From: Eximiradius sp.
GTDB taxonomy: Bacteria; Bacteroidota; Ignavibacteria; Kapaibacteriales; UBA2268
DNA: 64,000 nucleotides
Assembly: GCA_937127445.1 (NCBI GenBank)
Contig: CAKZLY010000015.1
Span: 62,001 to 126,000, forward strand
Direction: 5' to 3'
The notes under the pieces are model-generated. The model saw only the letters and a list, made by a program, of their open reading frames with translations. It did no database searches and had not been told where the DNA came from. A program made the translations under genes and the position numbers. Positions 26,762 to 36,452 of this stretch are shown piece after piece; position 1 is the first letter of the stretch; each line of letters starts with the position of its first letter.

Positions 26762-28197
26762 CGATATTTTCTCATATCCTCATCAATTTGATAATCTTTT
26801 CGGTTTTCTTTCGTAATTGGGACATATAATTCATACCAGTCTTGATTATAAATTTCTCCTGATTTAGTTGAATGGACTTGCTGGAAATTACCAAATCCAC
26901 CAACATCAACAAAATAGAAATAAACTCCACCTTCGAGTTCTGAATAGAACCAAACTTCGTAAGCACGTTCATTCCCTTTTTGAGGGAAATAATCTTTGTT
27001 CGATGGTTCTCCATATTTTAAGAAAGTACGTCCGCGGTCTGTATCCCAACCATTTTGCTTACTACCCCAGGAGAAAAATTTATTAGCCTGCTCAATTCTT
27101 TTTTTATAGTTATATCGAGCTAAATTAATGGAAGAGGTGGTATCTGTATTTCTACGTTGCCAGAAAGTAAAAAGAAAACGAGCTTTTGCAACTGGGTCGT
27201 TAAGCAAACGAAACTGGTCGATTTCTTCTTTAGAGGCAATAAAGCGAACTTGCTGAAATTCTTGATTTAATTGGTCTTCGGACATAGTTGCAAACTCAGA
27301 GAGTTCGAAAGTATAGTCGGCACCACGCGAAAGCTCTAAAACAGGAGGCAAATCAGGATTAATTAAGTAAAACTTTTTAGAAATAGTAACTGAATCAAAC
27401 GAGTTCAATGCTTTGGCGGCAACGACTAAAGTATATACTCCGGTTGGGATAGCATCGAGAGGGATTTCAATTGTTTCAACCATTCCATCAAATAATGATT
27501 TCAATAGTTTAGGGAAATAGAAGACTTCTCGAACTGCACCATCAAATATATAATAATGAAGTTGCAGCCCATCTGGTGCAACTTTATTGGCATTGTAAAT
27601 TTCAAAATAAGTTTTTAGTGAAGGTGAATTACCATATATTTCAGCTGATGGATTTGGATAAACGTAAAGAGAATTACGTAAAAACTGTTCATTTGCAAAT
27701 TCTCCGGCGTTTTTCTGGTTCAGAATTAAATTACACAAGACAATATCACTTAATTCAAGGTGGTCATCTTTCATTTTGCGAATAAATAAATCAAAATTTG
27801 CAGATTTAGCGTTATTTTTTTGATTGAGATCGGCTACTGAAAATTCAACTTTGTATTGTCCTTCTTTTAGTCTAAATGAACGAACACCGAACAATTTAAT
27901 ATCGCTATCGGGATTAACTTCAGTTACATTATAAGTTGTAATCCATTTATCTTCGAATTCCAAACCCAATGGGCTGTAAAATTTGATATTGAACTGAATT
28001 TTTGAGACAAATAAACCGTTCTCGTATATAAATTTTACATCTCTCTCGTCGAAAGAATAATACAAATTCCATTCATAAAAATCAGAGCCTAAATAAAACT
28101 GGGCAGAAGCAATATCAATAGAGAATTTGCTTTGATTAGCGAATAAAGAATTTATGCACAAAAGAAAAATCGATAGTATATAAAAAGATTTATTCAT
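26758..28197 (-). CDS. GWxTD-domain exported protein
   Basis: 479 residues with a signal peptide (ending NSLFANQ). Beta-sandwich-like repeats occupy residues 20-300. The C-terminal GWxTD domain runs from about residue 305 (QVRFIASKEEIDQFRLLN, FWQRRNTDTTSS) to NGWDTDRGRTFLKYGEPSNK, where the canonical GWDTD is intact. It ends with an aromatic strand pair (YEVWFYSELEGGVYFYFVDV). It is the promoter-proximal gene of the six-gene minus-strand operon. The function of the family is unknown; a periplasmic or outer-membrane role is inferred from the signal peptide. Confidence 0.85.
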   Translation of the reverse strand: MNKSFYILSIFLLCINSLFANQSKFSIDIASAQFYLGSDFYEWNLYYSFDERDVKFIYENGLFVSKIQFNIKFYSPLGLEFEDKWITTYNVTEVNPDSDIKLFGVRSFRLKEGQYKVEFSVADLNQKNNAKSANFDLFIRKMKDDHLELSDIVLCNLILNQKNAGEFANEQFLRNSLYVYPNPSAEIYGNSPSLKTYFEIYNANKVAPDGLQLHYYIFDGAVREVFYFPKLLKSLFDGMVETIEIPLDAIPTGVYTLVVAAKALNSFDSVTISKKFYLINPDLPPVLELSRGADYTFELSEFATMSEDQLNQEFQQVRFIASKEEIDQFRLLNDPVAKARFLFTFWQRRNTDTTSSINLARYNYKKRIEQANKFFSWGSKQNGWDTDRGRTFLKYGEPSNKDYFPQKGNERAYEVWFYSELEGGVYFYFVDVGGFGNFQQVHSTKSGEIYNQDWYELYVPITKENRKDYQIDEDMRKYR

Positions 28198-28331
28198 ATT
28201 AAAAATAATATTTTTTCACATAATACATTAAATACAATTTAGTTAAAATGAAAATGATTTTCAATAAATAATAAACTAAATTAATACAAGAGACGTATAA
28301 TATAAATATTTCTTATTTTTGGAGAACAGTT

Positions 28332-29084
28332 ATGGAATTCACTTTTGTCTTAATACTATTTATAATTCTCATTATAAGCTCGTCAATCAAAGTAATCCGT
28401 GAATATGAAAGAGCAGTAGTATTCCGATTAGGGCGATTAATTGGTTCGAAGGGTCCTGGAATTATTATATTAATTCCATTTATTGATAAGATGGTGAGAG
28501 TGAGTCTTCGGACTATTGCTTTTGATATTGAATCGCAAGATGTCATAACAAAGGATAATGTATCAATTAAAGTAAACGCTGTTCTTTATTTTAGAGTAGT
28601 CTATCCTGATAAGGCAATTGTAGAAGTAGAGAACTATTTGTATGCAACCAATCAAATTGCCCAAACTACATTAAGAAGTATTCTTGGACAAAGTGATTTG
28701 GACGAGTTGCTATCCGAGCGTGAAAGTATTAACAGAAAACTTCAGGCAATCATCGACGAGCACACAGAGCCGTGGGGAGTGAAAGTTACATCTGTCGAAG
28801 TAAAGCAAATTGATTTACCTATTGAGATGCAACGCGCAATGGCAAAACAAGCAGAAGCTGAACGCGAACGCCGTGCGAAGATTATACGTGCTGAAGGTGA
28901 AAACCAAGCAGCAAAAACACTCACCGAGGCAGCTGCACAAATTCAGCAATATCCTGTTGCTCTACAATTGCGTTATCTGCAATCCTTAACTGATATTGCT
29001 TCTGAAAAGAACTCAACGACTGTTTTCCCAATTCCAATCGATTTAATTAAGCCATTTATAGAAAATTATTTAAAGAAAGAATAA
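28332..29084 (+). CDS. Slipin / stomatin-like SPFH membrane protein
   Basis: 250 residues: one N-terminal membrane segment (about residues 3-20), then the SPFH/Band 7 domain from [13 protein letters not shown] to [20 protein letters not shown], and a short C-terminal helix. Bacterial slipins form membrane rings and are commonly paired with an NfeD protein; no NfeD gene is adjacent here. A TTGGAGAA ribosome site precedes the ATG. A terminator follows, so it is probably transcribed alone. Confidence 0.92.
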   Translation: MEFTFVLILFIILIISSSIKVIREYERAVVFRLGRLIGSKGPGIIILIPFIDKMVRVSLRTIAFDIESQDVITKDNVSIKVNAVLYFRVVYPDKAIVEVENYLYATNQIAQTTLRSILGQSDLDELLSERESINRKLQAIIDEHTEPWGVKVTSVEVKQIDLPIEMQRAMAKQAEAERERRAKIIRAEGENQAAKTLTEAAAQIQQYPVALQLRYLQSLTDIASEKNSTTVFPIPIDLIKPFIENYLKKE

Positions 29085-29112
29085 GTTTTTTTGCTTTTTT
29101 CAAGGATAAAAT

Positions 29113-29150
29113 TTAAAAGAGGCTGTTGTTAAGGGACAACAGCCTTTTAA
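29113..29150 (+). terminator. Terminator after slipin
   Basis: GGCTGTTGT (29121-29129) pairs with ACAACAGCC (29136-29144). Flanking TTAAAA and TTTTAA extend the stem across a 2-nt GA bulge, and a T-tract follows. Confidence 0.8.
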
Positions 29151-29252
29151 TTACCTAAACTTCGAATTATTAGCATTGGCGTTTATCTACAATGTAATAT
29201 TAACAAAAACGTTAAGATATTATTAATTTATTAAACAATTTTACGATATAAA

Positions 29253-32200
29253 ATGAGCGAAATTAATTCAGCATTTGTTGAAGAACTGTACTATAATTAC
29301 CTTCGGGACCCACAATCAGTAAGTAAAGAATGGCAAGAATACTTTTCACATAAAGCAGCCATCAAACAAAGAGCCAGTGAAAAGCCCCATGCATTGACCA
29401 TTCAACCCACAAATATAAAGGAAGATGCTGAAATAGAAATTTTGCCCTCGATTTCAGCAAAAATTGCTGAGAATATGACAAAAAGTTTAGAAGTTCCTAC
29501 TGCAACATCGGTTAGAACTATTCCAGTTAAATTACTTGACGAAAACAGACAAATAATAAACAAACATCTATTGAATGTCAAAAGAAAGAAAATATCTTTT
29601 ACTCATATTTTGGCTTGGGCAATTGTCAAGGCATTAATAAAATATCCACAGATGAACTCACATTTTGACATAATAGATGGGAAGCCTGCAAAAATCAAGA
29701 GCAAGCATATCAATTTAGGTTTAGCAATTGATTTGGAGCGCAAAGACGGTTCACGTTTGCTACTTGTACCAAATATTAAAAATGCAGAAGGACTCACATT
29801 TTCCCAATTTGTTGAGCAATACGATTTATTGATTGAAAAAGCACGCAACAACAAGCTTGATTTAACTGATTTGGAAGGAACAACAGTTACATTAACCAAT
29901 CCAGGAATGATTGGAACAACTCATTCCAGTCCAAGACTAATGAAAGGGCAGGGTTTGATTGTTGCAACAGGGTCAATTGATTATCCGACTGAGTTTCAAG
30001 CGGTAAATCCAGCGATATTGACAGATATGGCAATCTCAAAAGTCGTAACAATTACTTCAACATACGACCACAGGATAATTCAAGGTGCGGAAAGTGCTGA
30101 ATTTTTGGCATATATTTCAAATTTGTTATTAGGAAAAAATAATTTCTATTATCAGATATTTTATAGTTTAGATGTTCCTTTTGAGCCACTACACTGGCAA
30201 ACAGACATAGAGAACAAAAAAGCATATCCGTTGAATTTTGAGGATAAAATTGAGAAAAACGCTCATATAATGTTAATGATAAATGCTTACCGAGTACGGG
30301 GACATCTATTGGCGTCAAGTAATCCATTAGGTAGAGCAGTCTATTATTATCCAGAATTAGATCCTGCATACTATGGGTTGACAATCTGGGATCTCGATAG
30401 ATACTTCCACGCTGATGACAACTGGGAAAGGAATGAGCTAACGTTCAGAGAAATTTTCGAGATACTTCGCAGCACATATTGCGGGCAAATTGGATATGAA
30501 TTTATGCATATTCAAGCACCTGACAAAAAAGAATGGATAAAAACAAAGCTTGAAACAAAGAGTTTAAAACCTAAAATTACAAAAGAAGAAAAGATACAAA
30601 TTTTGCATAAATTAATCGATGCTGAATTTTTTGAGAATTATTTACATACAAAGTTTATTGGACACAAGAGATTCTCACTTGAAGGCGGCGAAACCTTAAT
30701 TGTTATACTTTCGCAATTATTTGAGAAAGCAGCAGAAAATCAGATTCATTCAATAGTAATTGGAATGGCGCATCGTGGGCGTTTGAATGTATTAGTTAAT
30801 AACGTTGGAAAGAAACCCGAGCTAATATTTAATGAATTCGAAGGCGACTACGCACCTGAATTGGATCAAGCAGCAGGCGATGTGAAATATCATTTAGGTG
30901 ACAAAGGTAAATACACTGGGGAAAATGGGTATACAGTGGAGATATTTCTTTCGCCAAATCCAAGTCATCTTGAATTAGTTAATCCAGTTATTGCGGGAAT
31001 GGCAAGAGCAATTGATAATAGGATACAAGACCCAACATATTCCAAAGCGTTACCTATAAACATTCACGGGGATGCCGCGTTTGCGGGTCAGGGTATTGTG
31101 GCAGAAACATTAAATTTATCGCAATTAGAAGGCTATAAAGTAGGCGGAACAATTCATATTGTTGTGAATAATCAAATTGGATTTACCACTTCATCGGATG
31201 CATCTCGCTCCACGTATTATGCTACTGATATAGCCAAAATGATACAGTCACCTATTTTACACGTGAACGCAAACGACCCAGAAGCAGTATTGGAAGCTGC
31301 TGTTTTTGCAATGGAATATAGAGAAACATTTAAAAGCGATGTTATAATTGACTTATTGTGCTATCGCAAGTATGGACACAACGAAGGTGACGAACCAACA
31401 TACACACAACCGTTACTCTACAAAAAAATCAAGTCAATGCCGCCAATTTCTAAAATTTATCAGAATGAATTAATTAGAGAAAAAGTTATCACCAATCAGG
31501 ATGTCGAAAATTATTTATCCCAAATAAAATTAAAATATGAAGAAGCATATAATAATAGAGTAATTTTCAAAGGACAGAAGAAATTTGAGTTCTATTTGAA
31601 AGAAGGCAGGACGATTTCACCATATTTTACTGCAATTCACGATAATTTGCTTAAAGAAATCACAAAAGCAATAACAACAATACCCGAGAATTTCAATTTG
31701 AACCCTAAATTAAAGCAATTTATCAAGAAGCGATATGAGATGGTGTTTGATAGTGAAGGAGCAATAGATTGGGCTATGGCAGAAGCGCTGGCTTTTGGCT
31801 CTTTGTTGGTGGAGGGTCGCGATGTAAGATTTAGCGGGCAAGATAGCAGACGTGGAACATTTAGCCAGCGGCACGCGGTGCTTTATGATTATTTTAATGA
31901 AGATATTTATATACCGTTAAATCATATACGAAAAAATCAAGGGAGAATGAGAATATTCGACAGTCCGTTGTCGGAGGTAGCTACACTTGGTTATGAATAT
32001 GGTTATAGCATAATTGCAGATAGCGATTTAACAGTATGGGAGGCACAATTTGGGGATTTCGCAAACAATGCTCAATCATTTTTCGACCAGTATATTAGCT
32101 GTGGCGAAGTAAAATGGGGGCAAAATTCTAATCTGGTAGTATTGCTGCCTCACGGTTATGACGGGCAGGGTTCTGAACATTCGAGTGCCCGATTAGAACG

Positions 32201-32801
32201 TTATTTACAATTATGTGCTGATGAAAATATGATTGTGGGGAACTTTACTACGCCGTCGAACTATTTTCACGCTTTGCGACGCCAATTACTTCTAACTCAT
32301 AAATTGCCATTAATACTTATGACGCCAAAATCGATGTTACGGCATCCGTTTGCAGTATCAAAGCGAGATGAATTTATCTTTGGCGAGTTTCATCATATTT
32401 ATGATGACGATAATGTAATCGATAGAAACAAGGTTGATAGATTAATTTTGTGTACCGGTAAAATTTACTATGAACTTTGTGAAGAAAGAACAAAGAGAAA
32501 TATTAGTAATATAGCAATCATCAGAATAGAACAACTATATCCACTACATAAAGAATTACTTCAAAATACTATTAATAGTTATTCTAATACAAAAGAAATT
32601 ATATGGGTTCAGGAAGAACCTCAGAATATGGGTGCTTTCCCCTATTTATATCCAATTTTTATAGAAATGATTGATGATTTTAAAAATAGATTTCGTTATA
32701 TTGGTCGTCGTGCTTCTGCTGCAACTGCAACAGGTTCATATAAAAAGCATATTATAGAGCAAGAGAAGATTATTAATGATGCTATGAAGTTTGAAAAATA
32801 A
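29253..32801 (+). CDS. kgd: Fused E2-E1 2-oxoglutarate dehydrogenase/decarboxylase (Kgd/SucA type)
   Basis: 1182 residues. Residues 1-35 are the E1 N-terminal segment (FVEELYYNYLRDPQSVSKEW). Residues 65-300 form a dihydrolipoyl succinyltransferase catalytic domain with its active-site H273 in STYDHRIIQG. Residues 310-1182 are the E1 component, with the thiamine diphosphate site starting G606 (GDAAFAGQGIVAE through VVNNQIGFTT), AHRGRLNVL, and EAQFGDFANNAQ. There is no lipoyl domain, as in mycobacterial Kgd. A separate lipoyl-bearing E2 must therefore hand over the succinyl group. It catalyses the TCA step from 2-oxoglutarate. It is a single gene with its own 168-nt leader region after the slipin terminator. 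Confidence 0.93.
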   Translation: MSEINSAFVEELYYNYLRDPQSVSKEWQEYFSHKAAIKQRASEKPHALTIQPTNIKEDAEIEILPSISAKIAENMTKSLEVPTATSVRTIPVKLLDENRQIINKHLLNVKRKKISFTHILAWAIVKALIKYPQMNSHFDIIDGKPAKIKSKHINLGLAIDLERKDGSRLLLVPNIKNAEGLTFSQFVEQYDLLIEKARNNKLDLTDLEGTTVTLTNPGMIGTTHSSPRLMKGQGLIVATGSIDYPTEFQAVNPAILTDMAISKVVTITSTYDHRIIQGAESAEFLAYISNLLLGKNNFYYQIFYSLDVPFEPLHWQTDIENKKAYPLNFEDKIEKNAHIMLMINAYRVRGHLLASSNPLGRAVYYYPELDPAYYGLTIWDLDRYFHADDNWERNELTFREIFEILRSTYCGQIGYEFMHIQAPDKKEWIKTKLETKSLKPKITKEEKIQILHKLIDAEFFENYLHTKFIGHKRFSLEGGETLIVILSQLFEKAAENQIHSIVIGMAHRGRLNVLVNNVGKKPELIFNEFEGDYAPELDQAAGDVKYHLGDKGKYTGENGYTVEIFLSPNPSHLELVNPVIAGMARAIDNRIQDPTYSKALPINIHGDAAFAGQGIVAETLNLSQLEGYKVGGTIHIVVNNQIGFTTSSDASRSTYYATDIAKMIQSPILHVNANDPEAVLEAAVFAMEYRETFKSDVIIDLLCYRKYGHNEGDEPTYTQPLLYKKIKSMPPISKIYQNELIREKVITNQDVENYLSQIKLKYEEAYNNRVIFKGQKKFEFYLKEGRTISPYFTAIHDNLLKEITKAITTIPENFNLNPKLKQFIKKRYEMVFDSEGAIDWAMAEALAFGSLLVEGRDVRFSGQDSRRGTFSQRHAVLYDYFNEDIYIPLNHIRKNQGRMRIFDSPLSEVATLGYEYGYSIIADSDLTVWEAQFGDFANNAQSFFDQYISCGEVKWGQNSNLVVLLPHGYDGQGSEHSSARLERYLQLCADENMIVGNFTTPSNYFHALRRQLLLTHKLPLILMTPKSMLRHPFAVSKRDEFIFGEFHHIYDDDNVIDRNKVDRLILCTGKIYYELCEERTKRNISNIAIIRIEQLYPLHKELLQNTINSYSNTKEIIWVQEEPQNMGAFPYLYPIFIEMIDDFKNRFRYIGRRASAATATGSYKKHIIEQEKIINDAMKFEK

Positions 32802-32841
32802 GAAAAATATTATCTTTTAAATAAAATTATGGTGATTTAAA

Positions 32842-33828
32842 ATGCAAAAAATCAAAATTGGAGTTATTGGAACAGGTCATCTGGGCTCAATTCACACAAA
32901 ATTATGGAAGCATAATCTCGATGTTGAATTAGTTGGGATTTATGATGTAGATAAAGATAAAGCAATTAATATAGCAAATGAGTATCTCATCAAATCATTT
33001 GATTCGCTTGAAGAATTATTTAAGAATGTCGATGCTGTTACAATTGCAAGTCCAACAACAACCCATTATGAAGTTGCGAAATTAGCGATTGAGAATAAAA
33101 AACACTGTTTTATTGAAAAGCCAATTACTTCTACTTACAATGAGGCAATTAAATTAATTGAATTGGCAGAAAAAAGCAAAGTGCTTATTCAAGTTGGGCA
33201 CGTCGAACGTTTTAATCCAGCGATAAAAGCACTAAAAGACACTCGAATGGAACCAATGTTTATTGAAGCACACAGATTAAGTCAGTTTAAGCCACGAGCA
33301 ACAGATGTGTCTGTTATTCACGACTTAATGATACACGATATTGATTTAATGCTATGGTTGGTAAAGTCGGAAATTAAAACGCTGGATGCAACAGGTGTTT
33401 CTGTGATTACCGAAACAATTGATATTGCGAATGCAAGAATTAAATTTGAGAATGGAGCAGTTGCAAACCTGACGGCGTCGAGGCTTTCGGCACATCCAAT
33501 GCGAAAAATGAGAATTTTCCAGAAAAACGCTTATATTTCAATTGATTTCGGCAATCAAGAAGTTGAACATTTTTACTTATCCGAGAATATTGCCGATGAA
33601 AATGCTGAATATGCTCACTTGCTTGGCTCAATCCAAGATGGGTTAAAAAACCAAAATATATATTATTCTAAACCATCTGTACCAAAATTAAATGCAATTG
33701 AAGAAGAGCAAAAAGCGTTTATTAATGCCATTAAGTATAATGAACCTATTGCTGTTGATGCTTATTCTGCTGCAAAAGCATTGAAATATGCAGAAGAAAT
33801 ATCTCGGCAAATTGAAAACCAAAGATAA
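32842..33828 (+). CDS. Gfo/Idh/MocA-family oxidoreductase
   Basis: 328 residues. The Rossmann N-terminus GVIGTGHLGSIHTKLW binds NAD(P). EKPITSTYNEA is the family EKP motif with the catalytic-pair lysine, and HDLMIHDIDLML is characteristic of the C-terminal domain. Family members oxidise or reduce sugars, inositols or biliverdin-like substrates; the substrate here cannot be read. It lies 40 nt after kgd on the same strand but need not be functionally linked. Confidence 0.9.
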   Translation: MQKIKIGVIGTGHLGSIHTKLWKHNLDVELVGIYDVDKDKAINIANEYLIKSFDSLEELFKNVDAVTIASPTTTHYEVAKLAIENKKHCFIEKPITSTYNEAIKLIELAEKSKVLIQVGHVERFNPAIKALKDTRMEPMFIEAHRLSQFKPRATDVSVIHDLMIHDIDLMLWLVKSEIKTLDATGVSVITETIDIANARIKFENGAVANLTASRLSAHPMRKMRIFQKNAYISIDFGNQEVEHFYLSENIADENAEYAHLLGSIQDGLKNQNIYYSKPSVPKLNAIEEEQKAFINAIKYNEPIAVDAYSAAKALKYAEEISRQIENQR

Positions 33829-33888
33829 TTTTATCGTTTGGTGTTTTTATTAATTTAATTTTTTTCACAATCATCTTTTTGGCTGCTT

Positions 33889-34551
33889 ATGAAAAAATTT
33901 GCACTTCTATTATTCTTTTTCTGGATAATTTCTTGCGATAGCCCTGAAAAGAAAGAAACTCCTGCCGAGCACGAAAAATCGGATAGAATTACAGAAAAAT
34001 TTGTTCAAGGCAGGAAATTAATCACAGGAAATGATACTTGTCAGATAAATTACGATTATAATCAGTCTGAAAATAGTATTTTAAGTGATGTTGATACAAA
34101 TCTTATTAACAAGCGACAATTATTAAAAGCAACTCACGAAAATAGCCATACAATTAGTTTGAGAAAAGCGATTGATTTGTTTAATTCTAATCAGTCAATA
34201 AATAAGTATATTACCAAATTTGCTTTTGACGGAAGTGATAATTCAAATTTGGGTAAATTGTCTTCAAACGATGAAATTTACTCTTTTGTGAGGTTGCACC
34301 AGGAGGGCTATTTATCAGGCAAATTCATAATGGTAAATTTTAGCGAAAATAAGAATGAAACATTTGACTTAGATATAATGTTTCAGCACAAACAGGATAG
34401 AATTTTTCGGTTTGTGATGGAATTCGATAAGCAAAATAAAATATTTTTAATAAAGGGTATTTATATTCCAGCAAAATATGACGAACAGTCTGTTAAATTT
34501 TATAGAAAGCTATACTCAATCTACTTAAATGATGAGAGTTTTGGAGTATAA
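33889..34551 (+). CDS. Hypothetical lipoprotein
   Basis: 220 residues with a lipoprotein signal (hydrophobic stretch then IISC, Cys16). A charged linker (PEKKETPAEHEKSDR) is followed by a globular part with no motif I recognise. Its TAA stop shares its last A with the ATG of the ComEC gene (TAATG), indicating coupling. Function unknown. Confidence 0.65.
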   Translation: MKKFALLLFFFWIISCDSPEKKETPAEHEKSDRITEKFVQGRKLITGNDTCQINYDYNQSENSILSDVDTNLINKRQLLKATHENSHTISLRKAIDLFNSNQSINKYITKFAFDGSDNSNLGKLSSNDEIYSFVRLHQEGYLSGKFIMVNFSENKNETFDLDIMFQHKQDRIFRFVMEFDKQNKIFLIKGIYIPAKYDEQSVKFYRKLYSIYLNDESFGV

Positions 34552-36452
34552 TGACTACATTTCTGGGATATAGATATTCAGAAATACCTCTATTCTTTGC
34601 ATTAATTCCTTTTCTAACCGGTTTTATTGCAATAAATTTATTTTCAAATTTTGGTTTTTTGATATATGTATTAGCAATAATCTCACTATCTATTATTATT
34701 TTAGCATATATTAAGAAACTTTTTTTTGGGTCATTTATTTTCATTTCGTTTTTCTTCGGTGCAATTTATGCTGTTGCTATTCCAGCCACAAGGATGAGCA
34801 ATCCATATCAGATTGACCTTGAATTTAAAACATTTTGCGACGGAAAGATTATTTCTATAAAAAACAAAGCTAAAGATAAAGTAAATTTTGTATTTAAAGG
34901 CAAAGTGTATATTCCAAACTTCAAACATCCGTTCGAACAAAAGGTATTTGTTAAGCATTACAATTCAGCATTTGAACTATACTCTGGTGATAGAGTAAAA
35001 TTTAACGGTAAAATACGTTTACCAAGAAAGAAAGTATTACCTAATGAATTTGACGAAGAGAAATATTATGCAGGACTGGACATTCAGTGGATTGCTACGG
35101 CTGAGAAAGTATCTATTATCAACAAACCAATAAACTTATATTATTACAGAGATTTAGCACGTCAAGGTATAAAGAATATTACGGAAAAATTGTTTGATAG
35201 CGAACAAAGTAGTATAATCAATGCAATACTGTTGGGGGACAAATCAGCAATAAATCCTGAAATAAGGGGACTTTACACTTTATCTGGGACAGCACATGTG
35301 CTTGCGTTGAGTGGGCTACACATTGGGGTAATTAGTTTTGTCATATACGTATTTATCGGTCTTTTCAAAAACCATCATATTAAGTTTGGGACTTTTGTCT
35401 TAATAATTTTGCTTTATAATTTCATCACTGAATTTCAGCCATCGGCGGTACGTGCAAGTTTAATGGCAATATTTATTTTATTTGCTAAGTATTATCAGAA
35501 GCAATATACATTGTTAAATATTGCGAGTGTTGTAATCTTGGTTTCAATTATTTTCTCTCCGAATTTAATATATTCAGTAAGCTTTCAGATGTCTTCGCTG
35601 GCAATATTAGGTATTGCATTATTCTTTAATCCAATAAACAGTTTTCTGAAAAATATAATTTCAGATAAAATTAAAATCTTGGAATTCATAAGAGGAAGCA
35701 TAGCGATAACTTTCTCTGCATCAGCAACTCTTGCACCACTGGTAGCATATTATTTTAAGACATTTTCATTGATTTCATTTGTTGCTAATTTGTTCGTTGT
35801 GCCAATATTTTCATTAGTATTGATTGGTTCATTATTGGCAATAATAATATCTTTAATTAGTTTTTCAATTGCATCATATTACGCATATTTTGTAACTTTT
35901 TTGCTATTACTCACTAATAAAATCAATCAAATCCTAATATCGATACCATTCTCATATATTTCTGGTGAAGTTTCGCTATATTATTCGTTATTTTTTAGTT
36001 TTGTGATAATTTATATTTTTTCTTCAAGTAATAATAGACTTGCTATTTCGAGAACATTAGTCAGTATATTAATGGTACCTTTGTTTATTTATTATGCAAA
36101 GCCAACGTTTGATAGTTACACGATAAAGAACAAAAAAATATATCCTCGCAATCAGCTTGTTGCTTCATTCTTCAGGTATAGCAAAGATACTGTATTTGTG
36201 TATCTTGCTGATAGGAAGCCAGCTCAGTATCCAAGGAATGATTATTATTTAGTCGATTATTTAGCAAAAATCCCTGATGAGTTAATTATTGCTGTAAATG
36301 GAAATGCGGGAATTAATACAGCAGATAAATTAAGAGAATTACGAAAATTTGAATATATTGAGTTTGCTCCATCTGTTCAAAAGGCATTAGAAGCTAAGTT
36401 TTTCCCAAATACTTTTGTATCCCAAATTATTGAGGTAATTGATGAAGATTAA
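34551..36452 (+). CDS. comEC: ComEC/Rec2-family DNA-uptake channel protein, short form
   Basis: 633 residues. N-terminal membrane helices precede a DUF4131-like OB region (about residues 80-190). The competence domain has the diagnostic GTAHVLALSGLHIGVIS near residue 240 and about eight helices. The C-terminal 110 residues form a small soluble domain, but the metallo-beta-lactamase domain (HxHxDH) present in long ComEC proteins is absent. Known role: translocation of single-stranded DNA across the inner membrane in natural transformation. The start overlaps the lipoprotein stop, and its end overlaps pgeF by 11 nt. Confidence 0.88.
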   Translation: MTTFLGYRYSEIPLFFALIPFLTGFIAINLFSNFGFLIYVLAIISLSIIILAYIKKLFFGSFIFISFFFGAIYAVAIPATRMSNPYQIDLEFKTFCDGKIISIKNKAKDKVNFVFKGKVYIPNFKHPFEQKVFVKHYNSAFELYSGDRVKFNGKIRLPRKKVLPNEFDEEKYYAGLDIQWIATAEKVSIINKPINLYYYRDLARQGIKNITEKLFDSEQSSIINAILLGDKSAINPEIRGLYTLSGTAHVLALSGLHIGVISFVIYVFIGLFKNHHIKFGTFVLIILLYNFITEFQPSAVRASLMAIFILFAKYYQKQYTLLNIASVVILVSIIFSPNLIYSVSFQMSSLAILGIALFFNPINSFLKNIISDKIKILEFIRGSIAITFSASATLAPLVAYYFKTFSLISFVANLFVVPIFSLVLIGSLLAIIISLISFSIASYYAYFVTFLLLLTNKINQILISIPFSYISGEVSLYYSLFFSFVIIYIFSSSNNRLAISRTLVSILMVPLFIYYAKPTFDSYTIKNKKIYPRNQLVASFFRYSKDTVFVYLADRKPAQYPRNDYYLVDYLAKIPDELIIAVNGNAGINTADKLRELRKFEYIEFAPSVQKALEAKFFPNTFVSQIIEVIDED

